Below, in pieces: positions 1 through 39,521 of a stretch of 64,000 nt of DNA. Location: NCBI GenBank assembly GCA_012845835.1, contig JABAKD010000004.1, positions 558,001 to 622,000 of the forward strand, written 5' to 3'. The notes under the pieces were generated by a model. It did no database searches. It saw only the letters and a program-made list of their open reading frames with translations, and was not told the origin of the DNA. Made by a program: the position numbers and the translations under genes. How positions within the stretch are numbered: the first letter of the stretch is position 1; the number at the start of each line of letters is the position of its first letter. The stretch comes from Undaria pinnatifida. Taxonomy: Eukaryota > Sar > Phaeophyceae > Laminariales > Alariaceae.

Positions 1-146
1 TACGTGCATCATGAAAATCATCTGGAAGTAATTAATAGCAGGTACCTCGTGGAAAATAAATCAAAAACCCAGAAAAAAAGAGAAAAGAACAAATCTTACC
101 GTTACACTGTACCTGGTATGTACGTATTCTATTTGACCCTCGTAAA

Positions 147-545
147 ATCTGCACTTTGTCGCTCGCTGACTGCTACCGGGGGGAGGGTTTCGAACCCGTA
201 AACACTGCGGCTAAAGCTCCAAGGCTCGCGAGGGGGTACCATCTATAACACTTACGATAGGCTCGGTGGTGTCGGACATGGCTTCTGAATATCATACCAG
301 TACATCATGCTTGTAAAAAAGGTACAACCTACGTACACATTCCGGAAAATTACGGTAGTATCTTACAGTTATGACCCGTTATGTATCTATCGGACCCTCC
401 ATCTAACCGTTACGTATTTTTTGGACCCCAAATTCTCCGCATTGTTGCTCGATAAATGATGCAGCCACGACGTATGGATTCCGATCGTATCGACGCTGCG
501 GCCGAAGCCCCCGGGTCTCGCGCTAAACGCATTTACAATTGGAGA
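147..545 (+). pseudogene. Two decayed upstream copies of NB-ARC-TPR exon 1
   Basis: At about 455-530 the exon start recurs (ATGGATTCCGATCG, then GTCGACGCTGCGGCCGAAG-like bases at 488-510). A more decayed copy lies at about 150-235 (CACTGCGGCTAAAGCTCCAAG). Both diverge after about 80 bp. Each has the same type of upstream sequence as the real exon, so the duplicated unit spans the 5' flank and the exon start. Confidence 0.65.
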
Positions 546-815
546 CCCTTTTTTTTAACGAATTTTGGTATATATAGGGAGCGATTTGGGGGCTTGAAGG
601 CGCGGCCGTGCCAGACATGGCTGGGACTTATCGCACCTCGTGCATACTAAAAAACGTGTATTCTGCACTTTCCATAAAGAGATCTTACCATTATTACGTA
701 TTTAATGGAACCTGAAATATTACCGTTACATACTGACTGGATCCTAAATTCTCACCGTTACGTATTTATTGGATCCTGAAATCTTATCGTTACGTATTTG
801 TGGGGTCCTATTATG
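340..815 (+). repeat. Degenerate tandem repeat with CGTTACGTATTT core
   Basis: Units of about 40 bp with CGTTACGTATTTATTGGATC and TGGACCC/TGGATCC followed by AAATTCTC or GAAATCTT, seen near 355-440, 690-750 and 755-815. They lie directly upstream of the exon-1 copies and belong to the same duplication history. Confidence 0.6.
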
Positions 816-859
816 AATATCTATATTTTGTCGCTTGCTTACCACTACAACAGGGAGGG

Positions 860-1342
860 ATGGATTCCGATCTTGTCGACGCTGCGGCCGAAGTTCCAAG
901 ACTGGCGCTTAAACTAGGCGCGGCGGCATCGGACCTAGCATCGTTTGTCGTCGACATCGGACAAGACTTTCCCCTGATTTACATCGTGATCAGAACGCTG
1001 AAAAACATTGGGGATAAGATGGAAACTATCAAGACCAACCAGGAGTTGCTCGATGCGTTGCACCAACGCTGCACGTGCATCACCGCATGCGTGATCGCAA
1101 AGTGCAGACGCAGTCCTCCCTCGGAGGTTAACATTGCTCCCCTCGTGGAGCGAATCGAAGAGGTGCATAAGCTGGTGGAGCGGTTTAGCCTGAGAACGAG
1201 GATTTCGCGCGTTTTGAAAGCTTCGAAGGACAGAGTTGAGATTCTGCGCGTGCACGAGCGGATTGGAGAGCTGACGGATGATATGGGCCTAGCCGGAATT
1301 TTGGCGGTTGAGCGGGACGTCAGCGACCTAAAGGGCCTCTTG
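860..1342 (+). CDS. NB-ARC-TPR gene, exon 1 (N-terminal helical domain)
   Basis: 161 codons, ending in phase 0 at TTG|GTGAGTTC. The product is predicted to be mostly helical and amphipathic (KMETIKTNQELLDALHQRC, RISRVLKASKDRVEILRVH), like the N-terminal helical bundles placed before NB-ARC domains. I do not assign a named domain. Met at 860 is the likely start; the open frame reaches back to 800, where there is another ATG. Confidence 0.75.
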
Positions 1343-4300
1343 GTGAGTTCAGTTCCAGCCATGATGGGGACATTGCGCTGGCTGCTTCATCAGTATTGTT
1401 TTGTTTTGTTTGTTTTCTTCACTTTCCAGCTCACCTCGTAGGAGGTTCTACCGTTAGCGATGTTCTGGACAAAGCCGTGGTCACAGGCGTCCTCCCCCCT
1501 CCCCCCCCCCTCCGTATGTTGCATGCCTTCCTTTTCATCGCGCCAAGGGTTCAACACTCCGCTGCCCGTCGATTTGCATCGAGTTTGACCGCAAGTCGCC
1601 GACTAGTGAGCATTGATGAGATGAATGAGATGATTGAGATTGATGAGACTAGTGGCTATTAATGATGAGTCATCCAACGCTAGGGGTACAGCAGATTCTA
1701 AGGAATTTCCGAGCTCTTAACATGGGGAGCTAGCTCAACATCATCATCATCATCATCATCGCCTGAAACACGACTGCCAAGACATTCGTTCGCGCAACCC
1801 GACCAACGTTTCCGTTCGTTAGTCCTTATTAATATACCATACTAACACTAATACTGTAGTCCTATTATTAGTCCTACAACGATTATACTCATAAAGTTAT
1901 CATGTTATAATAACCGATAGGTACGCAGTTGAGGAGCTCAACGGGTCAACCAATCACAAGGTTTAGGTTTTTGTTATAAGGCTTAGTTTGGGTAAGCTAT
2001 TGGTTAACCTTTTGCAAGTGGTCAAACGGACTAATACCCCACTTTTAATAATAGTACCTTAACATTTTGGCACGAAAACCTCAGCCCCTACCGAGGGATT
2101 CTTATGTTATAATAATATTACAATATTACAATAATATTACAATATTACAATATTACAACAATACAGTATTACAATATTACAATAGTACAATATTACAATA
2201 TTACAACATTACAATAGTACAATATTACAATAGTACAATATTACAATAGTACAATAATATTACAATATTATTACAATATTAAAATAGTACAATATTACTA
2301 CAGTTAGTTGCTTGCGTTCGGTAGTTGCTGTAGTTAAACGCGTTTTTTGCACCTGATTGGTAGTGGCGTCGCAATGTGGCACTTTATATAGTGGTATTGG
2401 TTGGATTACTTGGCCACCCCACCCATACCCGTTAACAGTACAGTACAGTACAGTACAGTACAGTACAGTAGAATATGCGGCAGTCCTATGACCATTCAGA
2501 CCCGTTAACAGCAATACGACCACCCCACTCATAACGTCAAGTCCAGCTATTAATAACTTGCAGCCCGAGTAACAGCAGTGTACAGTACAGTACAGTACAG
2601 TACAGTACAGTACAGTACAGTACAGTAGAATATGCGGCAGTCCTATGACCATTCAGACCCGTTAACAGCAATACGACCACCCCACTCATAACGTCAAGTC
2701 CAGCTATTAATAACTTGCAGCCCGAGTAACAGCAGTATCCTTCGAAGTATGCGGCAGCACACGGCAATACTTAACTTGTACGAGGGAACGTAGTAACATA
2801 GTAACCAGGAGCAAAATATGGTCATTAACACTCCGGAGTAATGAATATTAATGATAGTAAAAAAGGACTAGTATAGACTATAGGTTTTGTCTTTGTCGTG
2901 GGTTCTATTTACTATGTATGGTCCTGCGTAACACCGCAAAAAATGTCCCATACTTATAATAATTTCAAGTAAACTCCCCCTAGCACGTGCGAGCAGTTCT
3001 CAAGAGCCAGATATCCCACTTTCGTGTGAAACAAAGGGGCGTGTTCTATTGCTGTGCAGTAATTTCTATTTCAAAGAGTAGCAAAACAAAAATGATCATC
3101 TTACGTCTCGTGCAAGACAGTCGAGCCTATTTTGTCTGAGCTCTCAATTTCTTGAGCACTACTGCTGTCGCATATTGTATGACAGGCAGTAGAGGGAGGG
3201 CCTCGCCTGAACCCTTTTGAGCCCCCAAACCCCTTCCTATACTAATTCCAAGTACCTCGTCCCCAACAACGGGTGTCTAGTCGTGAAGGCGTTTCGTGCT
3301 TGGAAATCCTCTTTGTCAATGTTTTTTTTCGCGGCGTCCGTCCTCGAAAACGTGAAGCTGAGGTTGCTGCTGCGTACTTTTCTTGCTTGTAGCATTATCA
3401 TAAAACTGCTGCACGTACGTCTGGTAACAACCACAACAACCACACGGCGTTCGCATACGCGAACGACGCGCACCGTCTACTTTTCACCGTGTTGCAACCC
3501 GACCTTCCGACCTGATCTTCCAACCTGAACTTCCAAAGTGTTGCAACCTGATCTTTCAACCTGACCTTCCAACCTGATCTTCCAAAGCGTTGCAACCTGA
3601 CCTTCCAAAGTGCTGCAACCTGACCTTCCAAAGTGTTGCAACCTGGCCTTCCGAAGTGCTGCAAGCTGATCTTGCACGTGTTGCAGCCTGGCCTTCGACC
3701 TTCCACACATCGGATATTTATATCACGAGTAATACCAAGGTCTGGATAAGATGGATCACGATGAAGACCAAGCTTTAGATACAGATAGATATATCACGAC
3801 CAAGGCCAAGATCTAGACCTAGATATGTCACGATCAAGGCTAAGACATAGATATAGATAGATCACGACCTAGACCAAGATATAGATATAGATAGATCGTG
3901 ACCAAGGCCAAGATATAGATACCACATGTTTTGTCATGAAATTTTGTGCAACAGCCGCATCATACAGACCTCGTCAAGCAAACACGTGCGCAATGATAGC
4001 CGTTCCATGCAGATGCCTCCCGCACGAACGTCATCTAAGTGGTGCAGACAATCGAATGAGGGACATTTGCCTCGGAAGATGCAGATCATCCCGTGAGGAT
4101 CTGATATGTTCAACGTGATAAAAAATTTCCTTCGCTGCCCGCTACATACGAGCCTTTATCACCTCTATCGAACTACGTCTGTTTGTATTTCCCCCCTTTT
4201 GTCCATCCTACGAATGCATTTAATCCCTTTCTAATTGTTTCTGGGCCTCTCGAAAAATTTCTTTGGTTGCCTTCTCTCGCAGGAAACCGTGGACACCAAG

Positions 4301-6696
4301 CAAGACCAAATCCTGACCAGACTTCAAAAACCACCGGCAAAACTAGCCAAGGTGCCCAAAGGTACCCCGGCTCGCAAAACCTGGCACGTAAAGCGACAAC
4401 GCGTGATGGACACCGTATGCGAAAGCTTATTCCGCGAGGGAGGGCCCCATCATGTCGGACTCGTGGGCGTAAGCGGTTCGGGCAAGACAACGGCCGCATC
4501 CGAAATCGTTCGGAGCGCGAATGTGCAAGAATATTTTTCGGACGGCATTGTCTGGCTATCCGTGGACGAAGGCGCAAAGCAAAGACTCCCTTCCCTAATG
4601 CTGGACCTCGCAAGAACGGTGCACGAAGACATAGGAGGCAGCTTGGGACGCCCCCCCGCTAGCAGATCAACTAAGAGTGGCACGGGGTTCATCAAGGAGA
4701 TCATGGAAGGACGCCACAACGGAGGAAAAAAACTTCGGTGTTTGCTCGTTGCGGACAACGTTTGGGAGAAAAGGGTGGTTTCCCGGCTCAGGAAAACGGG
4801 GATGTGGATACTGACAACATCTCGAGATGGGCGGTTGGTGGAGGGGGCGAGCGCAGGTTCACCCGGCGAAGCAGTCGTGATCGATGAAATGTCAGAGGAA
4901 GACGCAGAGTCCATCCTCATCGGAGCGTCCGAGTTACCAGCAGGGTCACGCTTGCCAGAAGCCGCGAAAGAAGTTGTCGCCCTGTGCGGCCGCGTGGCGA
5001 TGGACCTAGCCTTCGTGGGCAGATGGAGCACCACCCGTGGTAGGGACGACCCCCTAGCTTGGTCAGAAGCTGCCGACAAAATTCGGGCCGAGTTGGAGCA
5101 GGAGTCGGCGGCGGAGGCGGGGCTAAGCGGGGAGGTAGGGGCGGGGGGAGGAAGGACGGAAAAGTGGGCGGGAGAGAGGGTGGGGGCGGAGGCGGCAGTG
5201 GGGGGGGGGGGGGGGGGAGGAGGTAGAAGCAGGAGATTGGAGGGGGGCGGGGGGGGGGAGAGGCGAGAGATGTGGGGGGGGAGGAGGAAGATGGGGGGGC
5301 GGGAGATGGAGGAGAGGGTGAGGCGGGGGAGGAGGGGTCCGATTCGGACCGCGATAGCGAAGATAACGCGCGCGCGAAACAGCGGCGAGCTATTCTTCGC
5401 GCGGGTTTCGACCACCTCGGCACGGGCACAGACGACGATCGGGTGCAGCGGCTGTATTTATCTCTGGCCGTCATTCCGGACGGCCACGCCTTCCGCGTGA
5501 GAGACGCGGCGGCTCTCCTGTACGACCGGAAAGGAAGCGCGGAAGACGAAGAAGCGACAGGGGAAGTGGTGGAAACCCTGGAGCGCTGGGCCGTGCTCAG
5601 GGCGGTGGAGGGGAAAAAGTACCGTATGCATGATGCCCACTCGAGTTTCGCGAGGGAGAGCCTGATGAACCGTGAAAATGTGCGCGGTCCTGCGGTAGCG
5701 CGGTGGGTGGAGCACATATCTTCGCTGGGTTGTCTAGTATCTCAAGATACCTTCGTGACGATGGGGTTGTGGTGGGCGCTGGAGAAAGTGGGGGGTGACT
5801 CTTGGCGCTGGGGCCGGCCGTACGAGGAGAATATTTCGAGCATGGCTGATTCTGACCCGCTCTGCCGGGAGGCTCTGGCATCGGTGGCGCGATTTCGAAG
5901 CGCTAAAGGGGACTGGGACGGTGCAAGAGTTGCGTACGAGAGGTTGCTCCGGGTAGAGAAGAAAGCACTGGGGCCCCACGACCCAACCATCGTGAACACG
6001 CTCTGGCACCTCGGAAACTGCGCTGAGAGAATGGAGAACCCGCACGAGGCGAAGCAGTGGCGGCAGCGGGAATATGAGACGGTCCACCTCGCACTCGCCA
6101 AAATTCGCGCACAAGGCGTAGTTAACGAAAGCGAGCAGAGCACGGCGGACGGGTTAAGGTCTCTCGCGTCCGGCATGTTGAGGCTCGCGCCGGGTCGGCT
6201 CGACGAAGCGGAGAAGCTCTTGCGGAGGGCGGTCGAAATAGAAGGGATGAGGCTCGGCCCCAACGATATCCAGCTAGCCGGAACATTGCACCAGCTTGGG
6301 GTATGCGTTCGGGAAGCTGGGAGGAAGCAGGAAGCAGAGGCTATATTGCGCCGCGTTTTGGAAATCAAGGAGTCGAAACTGGGACCCGCGAATGTCTATG
6401 TGGCGGTTACTCTGCACGAGCTCGGTGTGTGCATCCGACAAGCCGGTCGCGTGAAAGAAGCCGAGGTTTTCCTCCGGCGGGCGTTGGATATTTGGCAGGA
6501 GAAGCTCGGGCTCGCCAATGGGTGCATCGCGTACACGACGCGGGAGCTGCGCATGTGTGTTTCGAAAGGGGGAGAGGGGGCGGGCAGACGAGAATCGAAG
6601 TTGCTGCGCATGTCGCATCGGTTGAAGTCGGCGGGGAGGGGGGAGTTGGTTTTGCTTGTTGTTGTGATGGCGTTGCTCGCGAAGTGTGTGATGTAG
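860..6696 (+). CDS. NB-ARC-TPR (kinesin-light-chain-type TPR) receptor-like gene, frameshifted
   Basis: Predicted intracellular NTP-switch receptor. Exons are 860-1342 and 4283-6696, joined in phase 0 (donor TTG|GTGAGT, acceptor CTCGCAG|GAA). The first exon gives a helical N-terminal domain; the second gives NB-ARC motifs (P-loop GVSGSGKTT, kinase-2 CLLVADNVW, RNBS-B-like GMWILTTSRD), then a linker and tandem 42-residue repeats of the kinesin-light-chain TPR kind (ALGPHDPTIVNTLWHLGNC, RLGPNDIQLAGTLHQLGVC, KLGPANVYVAVTLHELGVC). NB-ARC-TPR families are described in Ectocarpus as candidate immune receptors with exon shuffling; an immune role here is inference. NB-ARC is read in frame 2 and TPR in frame 1, so there is an indel in the G-rich tract around 5200-5300: a real pseudogene lesion or a homopolymer assembly error. 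TPR coding ends at 6696. The start at 860 is chosen because two decayed upstream copies of this exon align from the same Met-Asp-Ser-Asp. Confidence 0.82.
1425..1660 (+). repeat. Dispersed repeat family E, copy 1
   Basis: Shares order and wording with 36480-36690, 59395-59665 and 62040-62340: a TTCCAGCTCA start, GTTCTGGACAAAGCCGTGGT, a C-run, TACGTGCCTTCATT-like bases, a TCATCGCGC core, then TCGTCGATTTG. This copy sits in intron 1 of the NB-ARC-TPR gene. Open frames inside are not conserved between copies, so I treat it as non-coding repeat. Confidence 0.55.
1685..1850 (-). mobile_element. Family D short element with internal CAT/CAACAT repeat
   Basis: Reads GCTAGGGGTACAGCAG ... CATCATCATCATCATC ... 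CGTTCGCGCAACCCGACCAA. The same ordered blocks occur at 47040-47260 (same orientation) and inverted at 55165-55375, 57475-57745 and 60835-61045. The central microsatellite differs in length and unit between copies. Confidence 0.6.
2105..2300 (+). repeat. AT-rich array of ATATTACA-type units
   Basis: About 190 bp of interspersed AATATTACA and ATAGTACA units in intron 1 of the NB-ARC-TPR gene. Confidence 0.85.
2435..2740 (+). repeat. CAGTA arrays flanking a perfect ~108-bp direct duplication
   Basis: Two CAGTA pentamer runs (about 2436-2470 and 2580-2628) are each followed by the same ~108 bp (about 2470-2577 and 2628-2736), identical by eye. The pentamer run probably mediated unequal crossing-over or slippage. 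High identity implies a recent event or an assembly duplication. Confidence 0.85.
3210..3300 (-). repeat. Family C short dispersed element
   Basis: About 85-bp element. In the other orientation it reads GGAAACCCGTTTTGGGG, then ACTTGGAATTAGTATAGGGA, GGGGTTT and TCTAAAGGGGTTA. Other copies are near 7050, 14705, 27960, 30990, 37540 and 59210. Confidence 0.55.
3480..3705 (+). repeat. Minisatellite, ~23-25 bp unit (GTTGCAACCTGACCTTCCAA)
   Basis: About nine imperfect copies of GTTGCAACCTGACCTTCCAA plus AG. Open frames on both strands through it are repeat artefacts. Confidence 0.85.
3725..3930 (+). repeat. Tandem repeat of AGATATAGATAGATCACGAC-type units
   Basis: Degenerate units built from ATAGATAGATCACGAC and CAAGGCCAAGAT in intron 1 of the NB-ARC-TPR gene. 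Confidence 0.7.
4283..6696 (+). CDS. NB-ARC-TPR gene, exon 2 (NB-ARC and TPR)
   Basis: Begins ETVDTKQDQILTRL after a pyrimidine-rich acceptor. The NB-ARC block runs in frame 2 from 4283 to about 5150. From about 5290 the coding signal continues in frame 1 (DSDRDSEDNARAKQRRAIL, then VQRLYLSLAVIPDG and the TPRs). Between them lies a Gly/Glu/Arg-rich G-tract with long G runs. The ARC2-like segment RLYLSLAVIPDGHAF follows the linker as expected, so both halves belong to one protein. The last repeat is degenerate and the C-terminus is hydrophobic. Confidence 0.8.
5195..5300 (+). other. G-homopolymer tract carrying the frame break
   Basis: Long uninterrupted G runs (near 5200-5218, again near 5245-5282) in a purine-only stretch. 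The protein frame moves from frame 2 to frame 1 across this interval. Runs of this kind are prone both to replication slippage and to sequencing error. Confidence 0.7.
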
Positions 6697-7049
6697 TGGC
6701 CTTCCAGCTTGTCGATTAGTCGGTGTTGTTGATTTGTCCGGTTGGTTCTCGCGGGCCGAGTGGGGTCAGGATGGCCCAAGCCGATCCCGTGACATTTTAT
6801 TTCTGTACATGGTTTGAGTTATGTTGGGGGGCAGTGACAGCTTTCCTTTCTGTGCATATTTTGAGTTTCTTTCGAACTACGTAAGGTACTGTTTTGACGG
6901 GGGGATGAAGCGAAGATGTGCTTCGATTTTTTTTCGACGAGGTAAAACGCTTGATGTGCGTGAGGCATGTTGAAATGTCTATTAATAGTTGTTGACGGGA
7001 CGAGCATAGTTCACAGCAGAACGGGCACCTCCCGTCCTTTTTGAATCCC

Positions 7050-7140
7050 CTTAGAACTGCACCCACGTGTTAGGCGACAAACTGCTTGGACTTAGTGTGC
7101 TTGTTGTGCTGTGTTTGCGGTGCCGAAAGGGTTAATAATG
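7050..7140 (+). repeat. Family C-like copy
   Basis: GGCGACAAACTGCTTGGACT, then TTAGTGTGCTTG and GCCGAAAGGGTTAATAATG follow the family C block order (GACAAAATGCTTGGATTTAG ... AAGGGGTTAAT, compare 27960-28050). Degenerate. Confidence 0.4.
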
Positions 7141-9149
7141 AGGATATTTTACTTACAGTAAGTCAGTGAACTGTGAGAAGTTCGACATAACAGTTTCTCG
7201 ATTCTCAGCTCTTTGCAAGCTACGTAGCGCGTGATACTTGTTCCAGCACACAGACAGAGGTAGAGGTAGAGGTGCTGTTGCGTTTGATGATGGCGAGAAC
7301 ATCGACAAGGTCGACGTGTATTGTTCGTCATCCAGTGCACGGTACGCTAGCATTCTATTTTGCTTACTACTACCTGGATTGGTTTGCGATTACTCTGTTT
7401 TTCCCCGTCTCACAGTCTTGACACGGATGGCAGGCGATTCAATTCATAGAATAGAGTGAGAAACAACGACTTTCTCCGTGGTTTGCTATGGTCGAGAAAT
7501 AAGAGCATGTAGATTCGGATCGAGGTGAGGTGTCTGTTTTGTATGCGCGGTGTGCTGTGATTTTTTGCAGATGTGATCTCCCTCGCGAGCCCTTCAGAAT
7601 TGCACCCACGTTCTCGGGTACAGACTACTTGCAATAACTGGTTTTTTTCTGTTCTCAAAAGGGTCCAGAAAGTGTTAAGGTGTACAAATCTAGCCAACAA
7701 TCGTCCGTGCGGTGTTAGAGCACCAGTTGGTACAACGGTAACAATCGTATAGCTGTAGCTAGAAACTCGCGCACAGCGGGATATTTGATAGTTGTAACTG
7801 TGGTCAACCTGTGTGCGTTCGTGGTCGGAGGACGCTTAAGGTAACTCGGAAGGAGTTCCCTTCTTTTGGCGTCGTCAAATGAGCAACTAGACAGAGGTAT
7901 TAAGATCGATAGCCACTTTGTGGAAAATGACGAGTGCTTCATCTCCCGTAGCAAATATTCTAGGGGTGGGCGCTAAATTAGTGCCACGCCATGACCAGGG
8001 CGTGCGAGGAGTTGGTATTCCGGAGGACGCATAACAATTGCTCGTGGAATTGCGCAAGTTCGGTCTGTGCGACCGGGTTAAGGTACAAAAGCCAAAAGCC
8101 GGAAGCCAAAACGACGCATCGAACATGAAGGCAAAAAGAGGCAGGCTGTTTTGCGAGGGCCCAAGCAACATGTACGAATGATAAATCAACAGAATGATAT
8201 GTACATGGAATTGCTTTACCCCTTCATCTGTTATCATCCTAGGTATCTGTTACAACCCGAATATTTAGTAGATAGTAGTCTGATGAATGAGAAGTTGAGG
8301 CCCTGCGGCATCTGGCTGGCACTCAACAACGTACACCCTCTTGGAGTCTTGCAACGACTCTTTCACATGAAACAAGCTCAAACTTTTAGGATGGAAGAGG
8401 ATACATATTGGGACGACATTCCGCTAACCGCGGGAGCGCATTGACTGAGATTGCTGCATCCATCGAAGGGTCGTGTTGAAGATAGGGATCCTCAAGCACT
8501 ACATATAGTAGGTAGCCTAACGTTTTGACGCCCCGCAGCAGAGTCTATGGCAAGGCGTATCGCATAACATGTGCAATGCCCGTATGCCCGTATCCTCATA
8601 CTTATATAGCCCTGTAAGTTGCGGTTCGGTGAACCTACTGGCACAGATATGTAACGGTTCGACGAACAGCAGTTGTGCCGCTAAGAAATATAAACCCCGC
8701 TGGGGTAGCGTAGCAGTCAAAGAAAGATATAGCCGTCAATTCAAGCGCCGCTGTGAGCGCACAGGCGGGTCTCCTTAGTAGCACAAAAAACGGAGCACCT
8801 CCTGGGTGCGCACAAAAACGGTGAAATATTTCTTCTAACGCCGATTCCACCACCTGAAAAGGCTTTCTTGCGCCGCTACAACAGTTGTGGGACCCATGTC
8901 TAGCGGCGACAAAAACACCGAGTATATAGCCATATGATATCAAACGTCCAGGAAGAGCGTGAAGCAGCAGTACGAGTATCACGATGCAGCTGTGCGCGCG
9001 TCGTAGAGCTCCTCACATTGCACTTCGGGCGGACCCCTACCCCCGCAACCCCCTTAGCCTGCGCTGGTTCGTGTGGTCGATGGTGTAATCATTTTTTTTC
9101 ATTTATTTATTCTTTGTTTTTGTTTTTCCTTTGCGTATCCTCCTGCGGA

Positions 9150-9250
9150 CGGGGCTAAATAAAACACCAAACAACCACATAGTTTTTACAATACTTGTCG
9201 TGCGTCAACTTGACTCAATTGTCTTCAAAATCACTTTTATTTCGCCTCCA
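9150..9250 (-). repeat. Family B fragment
   Basis: ATACTTGTCGTGCGTCAACT, then TGACTCAATTGTCTTCAAAA matches the reverse complement of the family B 3' half (compare 63650-63690 and 21450-21490). Confidence 0.45.
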
Positions 9251-9444
9251 CCCCCCTCCTGAATTCCCAAAAGGGGCTGTGGTCCAGTGGGGGACTACGT
9301 AGCTATTATTAATAAAAAGGCGATAACAACGTCGACAAGGTGCGATGCGGCTTGAACCCCCGTCTAGGAAAAAGAGCATGCAACAGCGTGCAGCAGTACA
9401 ACTATCATCGTGCTGCGCGCGTACTATACAACCTCCTTACGTTG

Positions 9445-9727
9445 GACGCGTGCTACCATGGAGGTAGCACTTTTAGGCTATAAAACATTTTCTGAACGAC
9501 GGGTCTCCTTAACCCATCCCAACCCTCCTTAACCCAAACTCGTCAGAATTTCGTTCGTGGTTTCCCCAGTTTTTGTTGTTGTTTACCTAAGCCATGGAAT
9601 TGTTCATCTGGTATAACGTTTACTTTTGCCCAAATCAGTTTTTGCGAGAGGTATAGAGCTTCTCAATTGATCACACCCTCAGAAAAAAGCAATATCAATA
9701 TCGCATCTACACCGTAGCATGCGTGGG
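9445..9727 (+). mobile_element. Family A MITE-like element
   Basis: Bounded by inverted ends GACGCGTGCTACCATGGAGG and CTACACCGTAGCATGCGT. Inside are the family blocks ACGACGGGTCTCCTTAACCC, AACTCGTCAGAATTT, AGCCATGGAATTGTTCATC and CCCTCAGAAAAA. No coding capacity. Confidence 0.65.
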
Positions 9728-10470
9728 TGCATTCCGAGAACATTCTCTACCCCCTTAGCCCGCCCGGGCTGCTCAAATCGTGTCGCCGGTGCCGTAATCG
9801 TTAGACCGTCATGCCACGTACCGGGTGTATTCTAGGTATGTCTTTGCCCCTTAAATCCCATCAAAGGGTTATCATACCACAACAACCGTTCCCTTAAAGA
9901 AAACGAAAAAAACTTCCTTAAAAGCACGATTAGTCCACCCAGCCTGCAACTTGAGCCCTGTGCAACGTAGGCCCTATGCAACATTGGCTCTGCGCAAGCA
10001 ACGCGGAGCCCTGCTTTTCAACGTTCACTCTGCTGCACATGCAACGAACCCTATCGTACCCTAAACCTATCCCACAGCAAAAACGGACCAAAACCGGAGA
10101 GAAACGCGGCGCAGAACCGCGTTCGTATCAAAGGAAAAGACGCCACGGACCACGATTTGCCCTCCTGGCCAATAATCACGAGGAAAAAAAACGGAAATTC
10201 CCATCCGAAAATTTTGTTAAAATTACAGTGCGGGACTCCCAATAGTACCGGTATGTGCCAGCCCAATACACCGGTACTATATAAGGCACCGGCACTTTTG
10301 GGAATGAGGGTTACTGTAGAGAGTCACCATAAAATTACCAGTCATGCCGCGCGATGCCATCGGCACTATAGAGGACGGTGGCACTATTCTACTGGCACTA
10401 TTGGGAAGCACTGGCACTATTGGGAAGCCTCTACTGTACCGTCAACGAATAACTTTTTGGCTAGCGGGGG

Positions 10471-38670
<28,200 letters not shown>

Positions 38671-38786
38671 CTGTTTGGGGTTTGCAATGTAGGGGGGCAT
38701 TTCAAGTATGGCAGGGAAACGTTAAACACAAATACATCAGTGTTCAGTCTTCGTTAGCGTGACGGCAGATATTATAGTCAGTTTTG

Positions 38787-39010
38787 CGAGCGGCGGTGAG
38801 TGTGGGCCTCGAAAGGCGTGGTGGCGCATGAAGCTGTTTCGGGTTTGTAGTACAGGGCGTCGTTTGGAGCTCGAGGGCGAAACATTGCAAGTCAGCGTTG
38901 TTCAGTAATCGTTATCGTTACTACAGTAGCTGGTCACTTGCTGTTGGGTTTCTTCAGGACAGCGAGTGTAGTTGAGAGTCGGCCATGGAGGGCATGGTCG
39001 TCGCAGGGAA
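38787..39010 (-). pseudogene. Two decayed upstream copies of the helicase N-terminal exon junction
   Basis: 38790-38870 repeats the acceptor region (CGAAACAG|CTTCATGCG) and the coding start down to CCCACACTCACC. 38955-39005 is a weaker copy (GAGAGTCGGCCATGGAGGGC). The repeating unit of about 170 bp includes the upstream intron sequence. Confidence 0.7.
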
Positions 39011-39129
39011 CGCTACACACAAGCCAGTGTTGCTGGACCATCGGGGGCCCAAAAAGAGAAAACGCCATCAAACAATCCGGATGTGCGCACGGCCTTGTCG
39101 ATCGTCTCGTGTGGGCACGCTGCAGGATG

Positions 39130-39201
39130 CTTAACAACAACACCAACAACACCAACACCAACACCAACACCAACACCAACACCAACACCAACACCAACAT
39201 C

Positions 39202-39242
<41 letters not shown>

Positions 39243-39260
39243 CGACGACGACGACGACAG
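39130..39260 (+). repeat. CAACAC, CAA and CGA arrays
   Basis: CCAACA hexamers, then CAA, then ACG triplets, about 125 bp in total. Open frames on both strands are artefacts. Confidence 0.95.
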
Positions 39261-39521
39261 TATCATGCCGCTCTTGGTGTCGTACAAGTCCTTGGGTTAG
39301 TTGTACGGTTGGTCGGAACGCAAGCTAACCACGGTGCCCCTTCAACCAAAACCCAACAGCTCGTTAATTTAGTGTGACCGATGCTGTAATCGTCACACGA
39401 TTTGGTCAAACTTTACCGCTGAAATCCCAAGAGGATTGACTCTAATCGTAGCCCATGAGACAAAAAGCGACCTCCCCTTACGACACGTGGTACGGTGGGG
39501 ATAGTGGGGATAATACCTGTC

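Larger units (their letters stand above)
6697..10470. other. Intergenic region between two convergent genes
   Basis: No supported gene. It separates the 3' end of the NB-ARC-TPR gene (+) from the stop codon of the DHX33-like helicase (-). It holds a family C-like copy near 7050-7140, a family B fragment near 9150-9250 and a family A element at 9445-9727. An open frame at 8151-8444 (+) has no recognisable similarity and no splice context, so I do not call it a gene. No clear terminator or poly(A) motif could be assigned for either gene. Confidence 0.6.

Noticed and set aside
4450-5717. Long antisense open frames opposite the NB-ARC-TPR exon
   Set aside because: High GC coding sequence keeps the opposite strand open; NB-ARC and TPR motifs are on the + strand.
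8151-8444. 97-codon ORF between the convergent genes
   Set aside because: No recognisable family, no splice context, length within chance expectation for the region.
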